This document shows, piece by piece, positions 23,751 to 35,792 of a stretch of 64,000 nt of DNA (the first letter of the stretch is position 1; the number at the start of each line of letters is the position of its first letter). The notes below the pieces were generated by a model. It had not been told where the DNA came from, searched no databases, and saw nothing but the letters and a program-made list of their open reading frames with translations. The DNA lies in assembly GCA_963930655.1 (NCBI GenBank), contig OZ005605.1, positions 4,843,501 through 4,907,500 on the forward strand, in the 5' to 3' direction. Position numbers and translations under genes: made by a program. This DNA comes from Myrica gale (Eukaryota; Streptophyta; Magnoliopsida; Fagales; Myricaceae).

Positions 23751-25292
23751 GGGTTATGTCCAGGAGTGCATTAATCTAGGCAGAAGTGCTTCCCTCGTAT
23801 TTTGTATGGGGGCTAAGAGTAAAGAACACAATGCCCTAACCATTGTATGAAACTTAGGTTTGTGCAGGAAGTGGGTCACGAGATATTAAATGGCAAGTTA
23901 CAAATAAAATGCATTTGGCCTGGCAAAGAAGGAAAAATAAAACAGAAAAAAACAAAGAGAAACCTGTCAATGTCATTTCTTATATATATATATATATATG
24001 TGTAACGAATATACACGCCGGCCGGCTGTAGGGTTTCAGGTCAAAGTTTGTGAGCCGCAGACACTAATGTGTGGGATCGATCTGTCATCGACGTCTTCCA
24101 GTCCTCCCAACATTATTACTTTCGTTTCCCAATGTATTTATTATTTGCATATTCGTATATACTAATTAAAGTATGACCATAACTTGCTAGCTGCATTCTT
24201 TCAGTTTGGCTGTATAGTGAAATAGACAGAGTTTCGGAGATTTTTTATGGGTTAGATCAATCTCTACTAATGCTCCGGCCAAAAAAAAAACAGAAAGAAG
24301 AAAGAATATTACCTCGACTAAAAGTAGGTAAAATGTTCATGAAATCTAGGTTAATTTGGATTGATCACATTGTGTTATTAAGCTTGAACATCAATATGTT
24401 ATTGTAAAGAACTGGCAGTACGTACATGCTATGACATCGTGATTATTAAGCCCTTTGGTCATGGCCTAAAAGCATCCGTCCACGTTACAAACGTGAGAAA
24501 AAGATCGCACTGTTCACCTCAAAATTCCGTAGAATCCACAATATTTTTGTTAATAGAAATCAAGCATGAATGGAAACTTTAAAAAATTAATTCTAACCAA
24601 AGTCCCACAAAATGGTAATTAAACAACAGAATTTTTGCTTTACCCTATATATCCAGTACGTATCTACATATATACAACAAATACACACACAAATATATAT
24701 ACGTACTTCGTAGGTATATATACATAAGTACTGTTCATGATAAATGTAGTATATCAAAAGGAATGATGAGTATATTCAAGTGATCATTAGGATCGCACAT
24801 CAATTTCCGGTCTAGATGGCAGTCTAGCTAGTCTACATTAAGCATATATATGGTCTTGGATAAATCCAGAATATTCTCCACATGATCAGAATGCAGCCCA
24901 AGGCTCCCTTTTTGTTTTTGTCCTTTATCTCAAATATATATATATCGAAAGAGAGAGATTCCAAAACCCATAAATTGCATGTCGAAATTTTCCAAAATCA
25001 ACTCATGCAAGCTTTAGGAACTTTTGATCATCAGTAAATGAAAGTAGATATTGAATTATAAATCTGAATTTCTTTAACAAAGATCAATTAGAGTTTACCG
25101 GCGATCGAAGCCGCTGCTAAAACCATCAAAACGAACAAAATTGCAAAACTTGGTAGTGATTTTGCAAAAACAGTCACATTAATGCCGCCATAGCTAGAGT
25201 ACTAATTATATATTCTGATATATAAATAGCAGGTATCTCGACAACCATTGGTATGGAAAATTTCTAGTTAGTGGTGTTACAGAGAAAAACCT
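23751..25292. other. Intergenic with AT microsatellite
   Basis: Holds a (TA)n run at about 23980-23999 and AT-rich low-complexity DNA with TACGTA/TATATA patches at about 24650-24730. No gene found. Confidence 0.5.
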
Positions 25293-25319
25293 CCAAACTG
25301 TTACTCAAATATCAGTCAT

Positions 25320-26212
25320 TAGGGTTGTGCATAACCGGTGGCGGTGACAGTTATGCCCTCCACCGCCACTGCCACCGCCCCCACACCGGTAAGGGAAGAA
25401 ACCGGTGCCTACCGGTGGCGGTTTCAACGGTAGCTTTAGCAGTTACCGCCAACAATATCGTAGATAACAAAAATCACATTCACAAATCACAACAGAGCAC
25501 ATCGCAATTCAAATATCAACAAACCCACACACTATTATGCAAACTCAGCAGCAAATATGAACCAAATCGCAACAAATCCACACGCTATCAACAAAATGAA
25601 CCAAAGATTTTCAAATCGCAACAAACCTACACACTATTATGCAAACCCAGCAGCAAATATGAACCAAATCGTAACAAATCCACATGCTATCAACAAAATG
25701 AACCAAAACTTTTCAAATCGCAACAAACCCACACACTATCAACAAACCCACACGCTATCTCCATCGTTTTTTCACAAATCGCAACCAAATCGCAACAACA
25801 TTGGAGAGAGAGAGAGAGAGAAAGCAAAGCATAGGCTAGAGAGAGAGAAGAGAGAGAGGGAAAGGAGGAGATAGGCACCGATCGGGGAGGGGGAAAGGAG
25901 AAAGGGGAGGGGGCTGCTGTCTGTAATTCTTCGAAAATGGGAGGGGAGAAGAGGGCCTCGAAACTTTTAGGGTTTGGGGGCCTCTCAAACGAAGACGTTT
26001 CTTTTTAAAGAGAAACGTCGTCGTTTGTATAAAATAAATGAAAAAAATATAAACGGTTTTAGCGGCGCTACTTCCACCGCTACCGCTGAAATCCTTGCTC
26101 CACGGCAAAATCTGGCACCGTAACCGGTGCCGTCGTGGGGCGGATAGCGGTTTGCAGCACCGGTACCGGTGGCGGTAAACCGGCACACCACCGGTACCGG
26201 TGCACAGCCCTA
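25320..26212. mobile_element. Non-autonomous hAT-type element, 893 bp
   Basis: The ends are TAGGGTTGTGCA...(25320) and ...TGCACAGCCCTA (26212), inverted copies rich in ACCGGT. They are flanked by 8-bp TCAGTCAT and TCAGTCAC, a target duplication with one mismatch, as hAT elements make. The interior has two copies of an approximately 102-bp unit (25518-25720; CAACAAACCCACACACTA, ATGAACCAAATCG) and a GA-rich tract. The long ORF at 25271-25834 is simply a translation of the repeats. No transposase is present. Confidence 0.85.
25518..25720. repeat. Tandem repeat in hAT element, about 102 bp x 2
   Basis: Both copies contain ATTATGCAAAC, CAGCAGCAAATATGAACC and ATCAACAAAATGAACCAAA. A partial third copy follows to about 25760. 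Confidence 0.8.
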
Positions 26213-26545
26213 TCAGTCACTGATCTGAACTTACAATTTCTTTACATTAAGTCTCCAAAATTTCACAATTTATCAATTCCAAACTTCCCTCTATTTCTAT
26301 CCGTTAAAAAATGAAGGAAATAAGTCTAGAAAGACAAAAATATCCCAAACAAATTATCTTAAGAGACCTAGTACGGAATTGAGGGTATTTTCAATATCTT
26401 TTTATTTATTTCTGTTAGTTTTAATGGGTAGAAATGGATGAATGACTGAAATTGATCAATTGCCAAACTTGAGGGACTGCATAATGAGATGAAATTGAAA
26501 GTTTAGATCGATAAATGATATTTGAGTGATAATTTTTAGTTTAAA

Positions 26546-27589
26546 AGTGAATATATATCTTTTTTTAAACAAATGGTGTGTTTCGAGCTCATTTCAAGAA
26601 TAAGATATGTACATTTTCTCTTTGATTCTAGGGGTTCTAGGTTTTAACATCGACATCAAAATGGTCCCTCCTGTCTTTCCAATATCCAAAAAAAATCTAA
26701 TGAACCCATGCCATTGCCGTATTGCCTTAGTAAATTCTTGGCAATTTGATTCCAAAGTTTGTCATGGTCTGAAACCTAAATATCGGCAGTTGCCTTATCA
26801 AAACTCATATCTAACTTGATGAGAATCTAGCTCTTACTAATTAATGCCCTTATTGGAGACACCGAATAATTGATCCATTAAATTTACCTCAAAGGGATAA
26901 TTTATGTCTCTATAAAAGATTAGAGATTTCTTATCTAAGTGGGTTTTTCCTGCCTCATTTCATGCAACCACCCAGCGTACAAGTATATTGAACACTCTAG
27001 AGCATCACCTATGAATACATTAAAATGATCCACATTTTGTGACTGAGTCCATACTACTCTCAGAAATCAAAGTCAAAGCCGAACAAAATGAATGATAACT
27101 CATTTATTTCTTTCAACATTACTTTGTAAAATAAATATCTTGCGTGGTCGCGTGTTAATCTTATTGTATAAGACTAATCACATTATCCAAAGATCTCTAT
27201 TCACATGGTTAAGACAAACCATCATGGATAATGTATTATGGTCTTATCAGATGAGATGTCCAATCTCATCAATGACCATGAACGGTTTATAATGTCTTTA
27301 TATTTTTTGAACATTATATGATTTATGTTTTTGTGAAGCAATCTCATTGATCACATAAATTAGTTCCATCCTTAGACTATGCTCATCTCATGTTATGTTA
27401 TAGGCATATTAATAATTGAGATATGATGAATATAACTAATAACTCTTTATTATTATAGTTGACTAGAGAATTCCAAACATAATTTAACTCGGGCATTAGC
27501 TCTTAAGTATTGTATTTTGTATCTAAGTAAATATCGTGCATGCAGGCTCTACATTATCGAAAATACAGGAGTTCAGAGTCTGTGTTTGA
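26546..27589. other. Intergenic, no feature seen
   Basis: AT-rich DNA without a recognisable ORF, RNA or repeat. Confidence 0.5.
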
Positions 27590-27775
27590 TTTGTAAAATT
27601 TTAGCCTCCTAAAATTTTAACATAATAAAATAATTACAATATAATCTCTCTTTCTCTCATCAAATCATTATTTTTCACTCCAAAAATATAAAAAATTCAT
27701 TGATATCATCTCTCTTCACTTTTTCACTAATTTCAATACACTAAAATTTTTAAAACTTTAACACTCAAATACAAT
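27590..27775. mobile_element. AT-rich MITE of the GTTTG family
   Basis: TGTGTTTGATTTGTAAAATTTTA at the left faces TTTTAAAACTTTAACACTCAAATACA at the right. The interior contains TCTCTTCACTTTTTCA, a core also found in the elements at 37853-38051 (reversed) and 45871-46072. Exact ends are uncertain. Confidence 0.55.
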
Positions 27776-30485
27776 GGTAATATATTGTCTTTTTTATACC
27801 AACAATTATAAAAGAAATGTATTTTTGTAATTAGAAAAAGGAAATATATATAGTTCTGGTGGGACGAAGATTGTCATCATTAGCAGCTGCAATCATACTC
27901 CTCGGAAAACATAAGAGACCGGAGACAGCCATTTTATCTTCCCTCAATGCAGTGCAGTCATGGCTGTGGTAAGGCCTGGCCGTCACATCCGCCCGGCGAT
28001 ATTATTACTTTAACCCCCCTTGCCTGACACGTGGTCCCAGGGCACTGGATGTGTGAGAAAATACATGGATTTTAGATGTTCTTTTTTTTTTATAAGCTTG
28101 GATTTTAGATGTTCACCAATTATTTTGGGGGAATTATATGGAAGTTGCATATAAATTTATATATCTTGCTTCGGTGTAACTTTAGTTGGCGGGCTTTTTT
28201 TGTCTCTTGCCCGGATGCATGAAGTGACATCCGTCAAATTTGACCCCTTTGGCCCATTTGTGCTTCAAAATTTTGGACCCCTTTGTTTATCTTTTTCCTT
28301 TGCACTGTCTCTGAAAGATGAGGCAAGAGAAGGGTCGCTCTGTCTAACCGGTAAAAAGGTAAAACAAATAAAATAAAAATAAAGCAAACATTTTCATGGG
28401 GTTTCATGCATTAAAAATGATTCATTTTAGTCCTTTTGACTTGATCCTGACCAATAAAAAGCATAGCTTTTAACTGCTCTGCTACTCCAGTTAACCAAAG
28501 TCATATTAATGGCTTTGTTTTATGAAAAGTATTGGAAATAGCCTTTTTACAAACTACACGTAGCCAATGTTGTCGTTGATAGTAAAAAAAAGGCTTGGGG
28601 TGGGTGGTTGACTGACTGGTAGTTATTACTTACATAAACCTACTTTGATATGGTCAAAAGTTGCACAAGTACTACTCATGATGTTATATTGGTAAAAAAG
28701 ATTAGTTTAAGATGATTGATAATGGGAAATGTGGGTTCTTAATTATTTATTAGTACTTACTGATTATTTTTAAATTACTTCGAACAAATGAAAATTTATA
28801 AATTCATCATTTTAAGGTAGTTCCACTATGATTTAGCAACAATTATTGGACCTTTAGGCTTTAGAACTGTAATTTTGATAAATTACAGCTGGTTCGGGTG
28901 CGATTAAATAAATATTCCCGTATAGGGTTGTTGGAGTACACCAACTTATATCAAAAGGTTAAATTTTTGACGTAAATGGTAGTTTCAAATACTTTATAAT
29001 TCCGTCAAATTGTATCAATATTTAATGTATAACATCAGAAAAATGAAAGACAGAAATGATAAAGAACATCTGCTAGGTAAACTACACAATTATTATGAAG
29101 GCAAATAAACGTGCATGCCCATTAGCAATGTCCCCTTGGCCCATGTAATGCATTCTTTGCATTTCATAGGCAATATGTTGTTGTCAGATGTAGCTTATTA
29201 TACATCGATCGAATATCGGACAACTCAACGTCTTGTGAAAAGTTTTTGGCATCCCAATTGGAATTTTCCTCTCGCAAAATTGCCTATGCGATCTACCACC
29301 AAGCAAATATCATGAATGAATGGCTACCATAATTAGACAAAAAAAAAAAAAGAATGGTTGGCTACCACAAAGTAGCAAATCTTTTTGCCATTCTTCGTGG
29401 TGGATTTTTGTCAAGTACCTTGTGACGTTAAGAGAACTAGAACATGATCATTAGGTCGATCACCCTGTAATGGTCTTAGACTAGCTTGATCAAGAAGAAC
29501 AAGAATAGCCGAAAAGGTCAGCCACTGGCCAGTTTAGTTTCGGACATAACCACAGACAACTTCTTAATCTGGCTAAAAAAGGGGAGAAGGAAAAAAGGGA
29601 AACTCTTGCCAAATTTGTGCCTCGTGATTATTTTGTAAATTAGATCGGACAAGATTTAGAAGATCAGGGTGGTCACGTTTTGTCCCCTAGAACATAGGGG
29701 TTGGCTCAACTTATCTAGGCTTTTTGATTTTCATCTCAAGAATGTCACTCATGTTTCCTCCTCATGGAATTCCACCCATTTGGGTCGTTTTCGTTTCCCT
29801 CAGATATTTCGGATTGCGTTTTGTCCGTTTGTGAGTCTTCTACTTTATGTGGGATAATTGTATTGAAATTTTGCATCTAACATATGTATGATCATGCATT
29901 TATCAGAAACATAAATTAAAGTTGTCATTGGCACAACTACCTGATGTTTGTTTAGTTCCTTAATTCTTCAGAAGACAACAAATCCGATTCGATATTGTTC
30001 TATAGAATGATATCCGATGTCCAACTCAATACACGATATTATCAACATGGATATATATGACAGGAAACAAGGTCAGGGATCCCAAAATCCATGACTGACA
30101 TCAATATGTTTGGAGACAGAAGAGGATCTTCAAAGTTGTTTGGCTTCAAGTGCTTGTAATCTTCTCCAAGTAAAGGGATGCCTTTGCGGTGGAAAAAGAT
30201 CAAAGACAAAGCCCTGTTCCCGGGGTCGAATTTTCAGGTCCATATGTTTGCCCGTATCTCGCTACTCCGTGTGTGAAGTTAAGCAGCGCCCTATTTCCTC
30301 ATCAAGAGTGCAATTACACGCAGCAGCCGAAGGTGTATTCAGCCGTACGCATTATGACATGCTCCCTAGGCCCTAGATATATATGTATCCTCTTTCCCAC
30401 TTCTTTGCGTTTTTTTTTTGCTTTTCTTTTTTCTGCTTTTTTTTTTCCTTCCTTCGGTCGTCACTCTGATCCATGTACTGCGTCA

Positions 30486-30516
<31 letters not shown>

Positions 30517-30900
30517 TCCACATCATTTGCATGGCAGTGTATTGCGCAAATGACATTCGTAAGTATAGTATATAGATCTTAAGTTACGCACAAGTTACAA
30601 CGAGCTTAAGTTACGCTAGGTTAGACAATAGACCCTAGGTTTTAAGGGCTTGTTCGTTTCACATATATTTGTGAAATTCGCATTCAATTTATTATGTTGT
30701 TGAACCGAACATTATATGCACTGCCGCAATTTTTCTCCCCTTCCCCCTGGGATATCCTGCAGCTTGTCGGTAGAGTCAATCACGCTTTTTTCTTCTTCAT
30801 TTTTTTTTTTTGTGTTTATAACCACATCACATGTTAATTTGTCTTTTCCTTCTTCTCCTTTTACTGTTTTGATACTTTTAAATATTTATATTGTAATAAA
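27776..30900. other. Intergenic, low-complexity patches
   Basis: No gene is supported. A segment at 30110-30380 is less AT-rich and has two overlapping ORFs without known motifs. It may be a gene fragment but cannot be named. A (TA)n plus poly-T run lies at about 30486-30518. Confidence 0.4.
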
Positions 30901-31490
30901 AATAAAAAAATTGAAATTATAATAAATATTATAAATAAATAATATTATTTTATCTTTTATTTTTTTCATTCATCCCAAAAAAAATTATCTACAAAGGGGA
31001 TTTTGTTAAATTATATCCCTACTATAAATAAATATCAACATTTGTATCACAATAAAAAATAGAAAATAAAAGAAATTTTTCATAAATATATTGAATATTA
31101 TAAGTAAATATCAACATTTGTATCACAATAAAAAAAATAGACAATAGACAATAAAAGAGATTTTCGGAATTATAATAAATATTATAAATAAATATAAACA
31201 TTTGTATCACAATAAAAAATAAAAAATAAAAAATAAAATGAATTTTCGAAATTATAATAAATATTATAAATAAATATCAATATTTGAATCACAATAAAAA
31301 ATAGAAAATATTAAAATAGATTTTTAAAATTATAATAAATATTATAAATAAATATCAACATTTGTATCACAATAAAAAAATAAAAAATAAAAACATCAAT
31401 ATAAATAGTATTTTCGGGATAAAAAATAAAAGAATTTTCGGAATTATAATAAATATTATAAATAAACATCAATATAAATATTATTTTATA
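30900..31490. repeat. AT-rich minisatellite, about 75-85 bp x 7
   Basis: Copies contain AATTATAATAAATATTATAA, then ATATCAACATTTGTATCACA and an ATAAAAAATAGAAAATAAAA tail ending in TTTTCG. They start near 30910, 31020, 31095, 31169, 31250, 31329 and 31442. The unit is non-coding. Confidence 0.85.
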
Positions 31491-32376
31491 TTTTCTTTTC
31501 TACACACATCTCAATAAAGGTAATATACAAATAACAACCTTAAAAAACATCACTTATTTTCTCTCACTTATTAATAAAAGTCAACAATTTCTACACAAAC
31601 AACAATACAACACAAATATCACCTAAAAATTCTCAAAACTCTTTCAATTTTAAAAATCTCTTCAAAACCAATATGACCTAAGTTTCTATTTTTATAAACT
31701 TTTGTCTTTTTGAAGCAGGTTTTAAGGCTCTCGTGGGTATCACGCAAGCATGGTGGCATGCTTGGGACGGTGGAAGGGTAATCGATATCTGAAATCAGCC
31801 TGCGTGCCAAAAGAATTAGAAAGCACAAAAGCCTAATTGCTGGGGGGTTTGACCATCGGCAAAAGTGCAAGGAAAGCGAGGGAGATTTGTGCTTTTAACC
31901 ACCCCCACCTTATACATCACCAACCTTCCTTTTGTCTTTTTCAGCCTTTTTCCTCTGGAGAATTGAAGTTTTTTTTTCCCCACCGGTTTTATCGTTGCAG
32001 CAGGGTCAAGAAAAAGCTTCCAGTTTGAATGAAAGATCCAAAGCAAACTTTGTTGAACCATAGATCAAGAGACCTTTTTTCATATAACCTAAAGTTCTCT
32101 TAGCTTTTCAAACGCCTGTGGGTTCTGAGGGCCAAGCCAATGCTAGCAGGGCCAGCCCAGGAAGAGAAACTCAAATTGGAATCTACCGTACTCATAAGCT
32201 TCTTTCCGATTTGCTTTCAACGAGAGTTTCACACTAAATGCACATTTCTTAATGCCTAATAATGCTTGGGGGTAGTCAAAAGCTTGATTAGGTACACAAA
32301 AATCTTCGCATTCAGCTTTCTGCGTTCCACAAAAAACTTCCATTTTTGCTAAGTTTTATTCTAAAAAGAAAAAGCT
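31491..32376. other. Intergenic, no feature seen
   Basis: No domain-bearing ORF on either strand. ORFs at 31619-31870, 31816-32061 and 32143-32343 lack motifs. Confidence 0.5.
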
Positions 32377-32415
32377 CTTGGTGTTAGGGTATTTTTGTGT
32401 AGGCATTATTCCGTG

Positions 32416-32576
32416 CATAAGCGGAGGCAGGAAGCTGATTAATGGGGGGCAAAAAAATGGTAAAAAAATAATTTAATTGAAAAAAAAATAAAAAAAAAAT
32501 TTAGGTGTAAAAATTTGTTGTTTTAGGGAGCGAATCGGGGCAGTGGCCCCGGTTCGCCCCCCTGCCTCCGCCGGTG
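32416..32576. mobile_element. hAT-type MITE, 161 bp, inside solo LTR
   Basis: Perfect 8-bp duplications ATTCCGTG lie at 32408-32415 and 32577-32584. The ends are CATAAGCGGAGGCAGG and CCTGCCTCCGCCGGTG, inverted with a few mismatches. The 8-bp duplication with CA...TG ends indicates hAT. Confidence 0.88.
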
Positions 32577-32667
32577 ATTCCGTGTCAAAATATGTCGTGT
32601 TTGAGTTGTAAGTTTGGTTCCATGTTCAAGAGTTAGAAGTGGTCTGTTTAATGTGTCATCACGTTCA

Positions 32668-32900
32668 ACCAGCGTTCGACACACGCTCGAGCTTCCTTTG
32701 AATATTCAGACAGACTTGTCACGCTCGACCAGCGCGCGACCAGTGCTCGAGGGCCCTTGAAAAATATTATACAGAGACGCCACGCTTGACAACCGCTCGA
32801 CAGCAGCTCGAGCGACTCTAGAAAAAATTCAGACAGAAGCTTTGCGCTCGACGAGCGCTCGACCGACGCTCAAGCGGTCTCCGGCGAATTTCAGAAAATG
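32668..32900. repeat. GCTCGA-rich minisatellite in solo LTR, about 60 bp x 4
   Basis: Four diverged units each carry a CACGCTCGACCAGCGCTCGAC-like head and a TTCAGACAGA-like tail (starts near 32668, 32722, 32780 and 32842). Confidence 0.75.
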
Positions 32901-33560
32901 CTGTATTTTTGGAGTTTCCTTTTGAAGACATGTGAAACCCTACTATGTTCGAGGGTTTCCGTCCAAAATCTTTCCAAGGAGGTTTTTGAGTGTTTTTGGG
33001 TGCCTCTTTCCTGAGAATAAGTGTTAAGAGATTTTGTGCTTCAAGGTGGTGGATTTCTTCCTCGCTCTTCAATCATATTGTATTGATTCCTTCATGGTGG
33101 TGAAGAAGTGCTGATGAACAAGGCCGTTCGTGGAGATCTTTAAGAAGAACCTCAAGGCGTTGAGGTGAATGCCGCTTGGAGCGGGTCTGAGAGAGGTAGC
33201 TTAGATTATTACATCAGGGTGTCAGAGTCAAGCAACTGGGGTTGCCCGTGTCTGAATCACTGTTGTAAGTTATTCTTCTTAGTGGATTTCGGGTGGCTGC
33301 TAGCCAGGAGTGGTTTTTCCTTTGAATGGTATTTCAAAGGTTTTCCACTTCGTCATCAAATCGCTTGTCTCCTTATGTTTGATTGATCTCTTTACAAGTT
33401 GATTTTCTGTTTTGATGGTTGTTTTGGATTAATTAGTTGATCTAAGCTGTTTGGTATTAAAACGTGTTTTTAATATTGGTATTGTTTAAATAATTTTTAT
33501 ATTTCACCTATTCACCCCCCTCTAGGTGAAGTTAGGGTCTAAACTAGGTTTTTCACTTGA

Positions 33561-35300
33561 CATCCCTTTCTGTCCCTCTTGGGTAACTTTTTTTTTTTTG
33601 ACTTTTTGTTTGAAGTCTTCTGAGGTGAAGCTACCGATCTCTAGCATGTGAGTTGATAGTGATAATTCATTTCCAGGGAACAAACCTCATGAATAGAGTG
33701 CAGGATATTCTATTCACCTACCGACCTCATGGATCATGACAGTAGAAGTGCTTCCTGGGCATATCGCTCAACAAAGGGGACCAACTAAAACCATCCCAAT
33801 TGTTCAAGTTAAGCTCTGAGAAAAAGCACTTCGACTTTCACTAAGGAATATAAATGCGATCAACTACTTTGGAGCCTAAACCAAAATCCAAACACCAAAC
33901 ACTTACGAGATAAGATCCATCATTACAAAGTTCCTTTGTTAGACTTCAAAAGGAAAAGGAAAAGAAAAACTCTTAAAACTCAAACCTCAGGGGCGGAAAG
34001 AACCGCTCAACCTGTCATATTCATGAACATTTTCCAGTGCGCGGGAGATGATTCCAATTATTTGGAACGGTTGGGACAAATTAGGTAACTGATTAAAAGT
34101 GGCAATGGAAGATGAGGAGCAGCAGATGTGGTTTCCTTATGGACCAATTGTCTTCTGTTTATAGGGCACATTCATAACCCTTTGGACTTTTCATCATCAG
34201 CTTGTCGTCTCTGCATAATGTTACCTTCATCCCATAGGTTTTCACGTCTGTCGTCACTCGTCAATGTTTGTACCCTTTTGAATCATTAAGGATATTCCCA
34301 TTACTGAATTCAAGCTTCAAAACTTACTGTTTCTTTGTAAGATTTACATAATTTTCTTTCGAAAAACAAACGTTGTTTGAATTTGTGGTTCTGGCCTGCT
34401 CTATGTAATTACTGAAAATATATGCTTGCCTAAAAATATATTTTTTTAATTTTTTTTTCCATCCAAACTAAGAGAAAAATATTGTTTTTTTCTCTAACTA
34501 CGAAGATTTGACATTTTGAACTCAATTATTTTTTTTTTGTCTTTTTTCATCCACCAGTTATTAATTTTATACTGTTTACACCCATAACATTTTCCATTGT
34601 TTTGGATGGAAAATGATTTTTTGGCATGAAAAATATCGATTCTGACCTCACACTTTTTGTTGGTGGCTATACTTTTCTGGGATAAAATCATTATTAAAAG
34701 GTAAAAAATTATTTCCGGTCACAAATGACTGAAAATTTTTAAGGGAAACTGTATAAATGTAAATACAGAAAAATCGGTTAGGTCTTAGAAAATATAATTT
34801 GGTCCCAGGAGATCGAAGCACGCATTATGGTTGTTTTACTTTCTTGTCACGGCATGATAGCATTTGGGTTGTGGATTTTGGTTCTTTGGTTACAAAGGTA
34901 AACGTGAAAGGATGTTGTGGGGATAATTGGTCTCTAAAATGCAGAGTAATAATCTGCAATTCTGCATCCTTACCTTTTCCTTCACGACAGCTGGGGGCAG
35001 CCGTGTCCCTTTCCATCTGCCAAAACACTTCTGTTGCTTCTGTCATGACTCAGTTTGCCCGCCATTGATTGGTAGTAATCTTAGAAGCCCCCTAATCCGG
35101 ACATCCTAAACTTTTCTTGTTCTACCATATTTGGACAGCATGAAATTCTCCAGAATACCTAGTTTAGTAATACTGCTTTTAAAAGGCCAAAAATGTCTTT
35201 TTGCTCAATTACCATAATCTTTTATTTCTCTTTCAATTTTTCCCCCCTTGAAAATGTAGTATAGCGCGTCTTTTGTTTTGTTAAACATCACACTTTTTTA
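33561..35300. other. Intergenic; small inverted repeats only
   Basis: No gene recognised. At about 34588-34615 the text CATTTTCCAT...ATGGAAAATG forms a 10-bp stem, and TTTTTTCCATCCAAA at about 34453 pairs with the same place. This may be a decayed MITE. Confidence 0.4.
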
Positions 35301-35792
35301 TGGATCAGTTGTTTATGGTCAACACGTCCGAGTATATGCGTCTCGATCTTCACATATCTTTCTTTTGTAAAACTACAAAAATAATCCCGAGCATCGGGGG
35401 TATGAACTTTCGATGCTTAAATCGGTTTCTCTTTTATATGTATTTCACTATTTTGTTACTTAGAAATCACTTACATTCTCATCATTAGCTTCTCTTTTTA
35501 TAGCGTTTCTCCCACGTTCTTCTCTTTCCTTTAGGCGGGAACCCTTACGAGAATTTCGTTACCATAAGGTTGTGATCTGTGACACTCTTCTCACATCTTT
35601 GCAACGGTCGTTTGCCTCCACTATGGCTTTATCGCGGGCTATTAGGTAACATTCATAACACGTATAGCGGTTTCTCTTTCTGGATTGAATGCGATGCGGG
35701 CTTGATCGTAACCATTGGGCCCCACAGAGACGTAATCATATTTTTGGCCCAAAATGATTTGGACCGTACGTGATTCAGTATTGATATCATCA
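35301..35792 (-). repeat. Solo LTR related to the Tat-like element
   Basis: The 492 bp align over their length with the LTR at 44323-44858. Shared text includes TTTATGGTCAACACGTCCGAGTA, TTATAGC.TTTCTC.CACGTT, GGCGGGAA and TTCAGTATTG.TATCATCA. Divergence is large, and no gag, pol, primer site or purine tract adjoins it, so it is called a separate old solo LTR. Confidence 0.7.

Larger units (their letters stand above)
25293..26545. mobile_element. Foldback MITE split by a hAT insertion
   Basis: Left of the hAT element, ACTCAAATATCAGTCA continues across it as CTGATCTGAACTTACAATTT. The mirror image occurs at about 26490-26545 (AAATTGAAAGTTTAGATCGA then TGATATTTGAGTGAT). The arms match for roughly 120 bp with substitutions. 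Without the insertion the element would be about 350 bp. Ends are approximate. Confidence 0.7.
32382..33555 (+). mobile_element. Solo LTR (copia-like), 1.17 kb with a MITE inside
   Basis: It starts TGTTAGGGT, ends AGGTTTTTCA and is bordered by CTTGG (32377-32381) and CTTGA (33556-33560), a 5-bp duplication with one change. There is no internal region, so it is a solo LTR left by recombination. CTATTCACCCCCCTCTAGGTG near its end is text common near the ends of plant copia LTRs. A four-copy GCTCGA-rich repeat and a 161-bp MITE lie within. Confidence 0.75.

Noticed and set aside
25271..25834. A 187-codon ORF
   Set aside because: It spans the hAT border and two tandem units; repeat-driven openness only.
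30230..30310. 5S rRNA-like piece (GTGAAGTTAAGC)
   Set aside because: Only a short internal match; the rest of the gene is not present.
30900..31490. CRISPR-like array
   Set aside because: Eukaryotic AT-rich minisatellite with no unique spacers.
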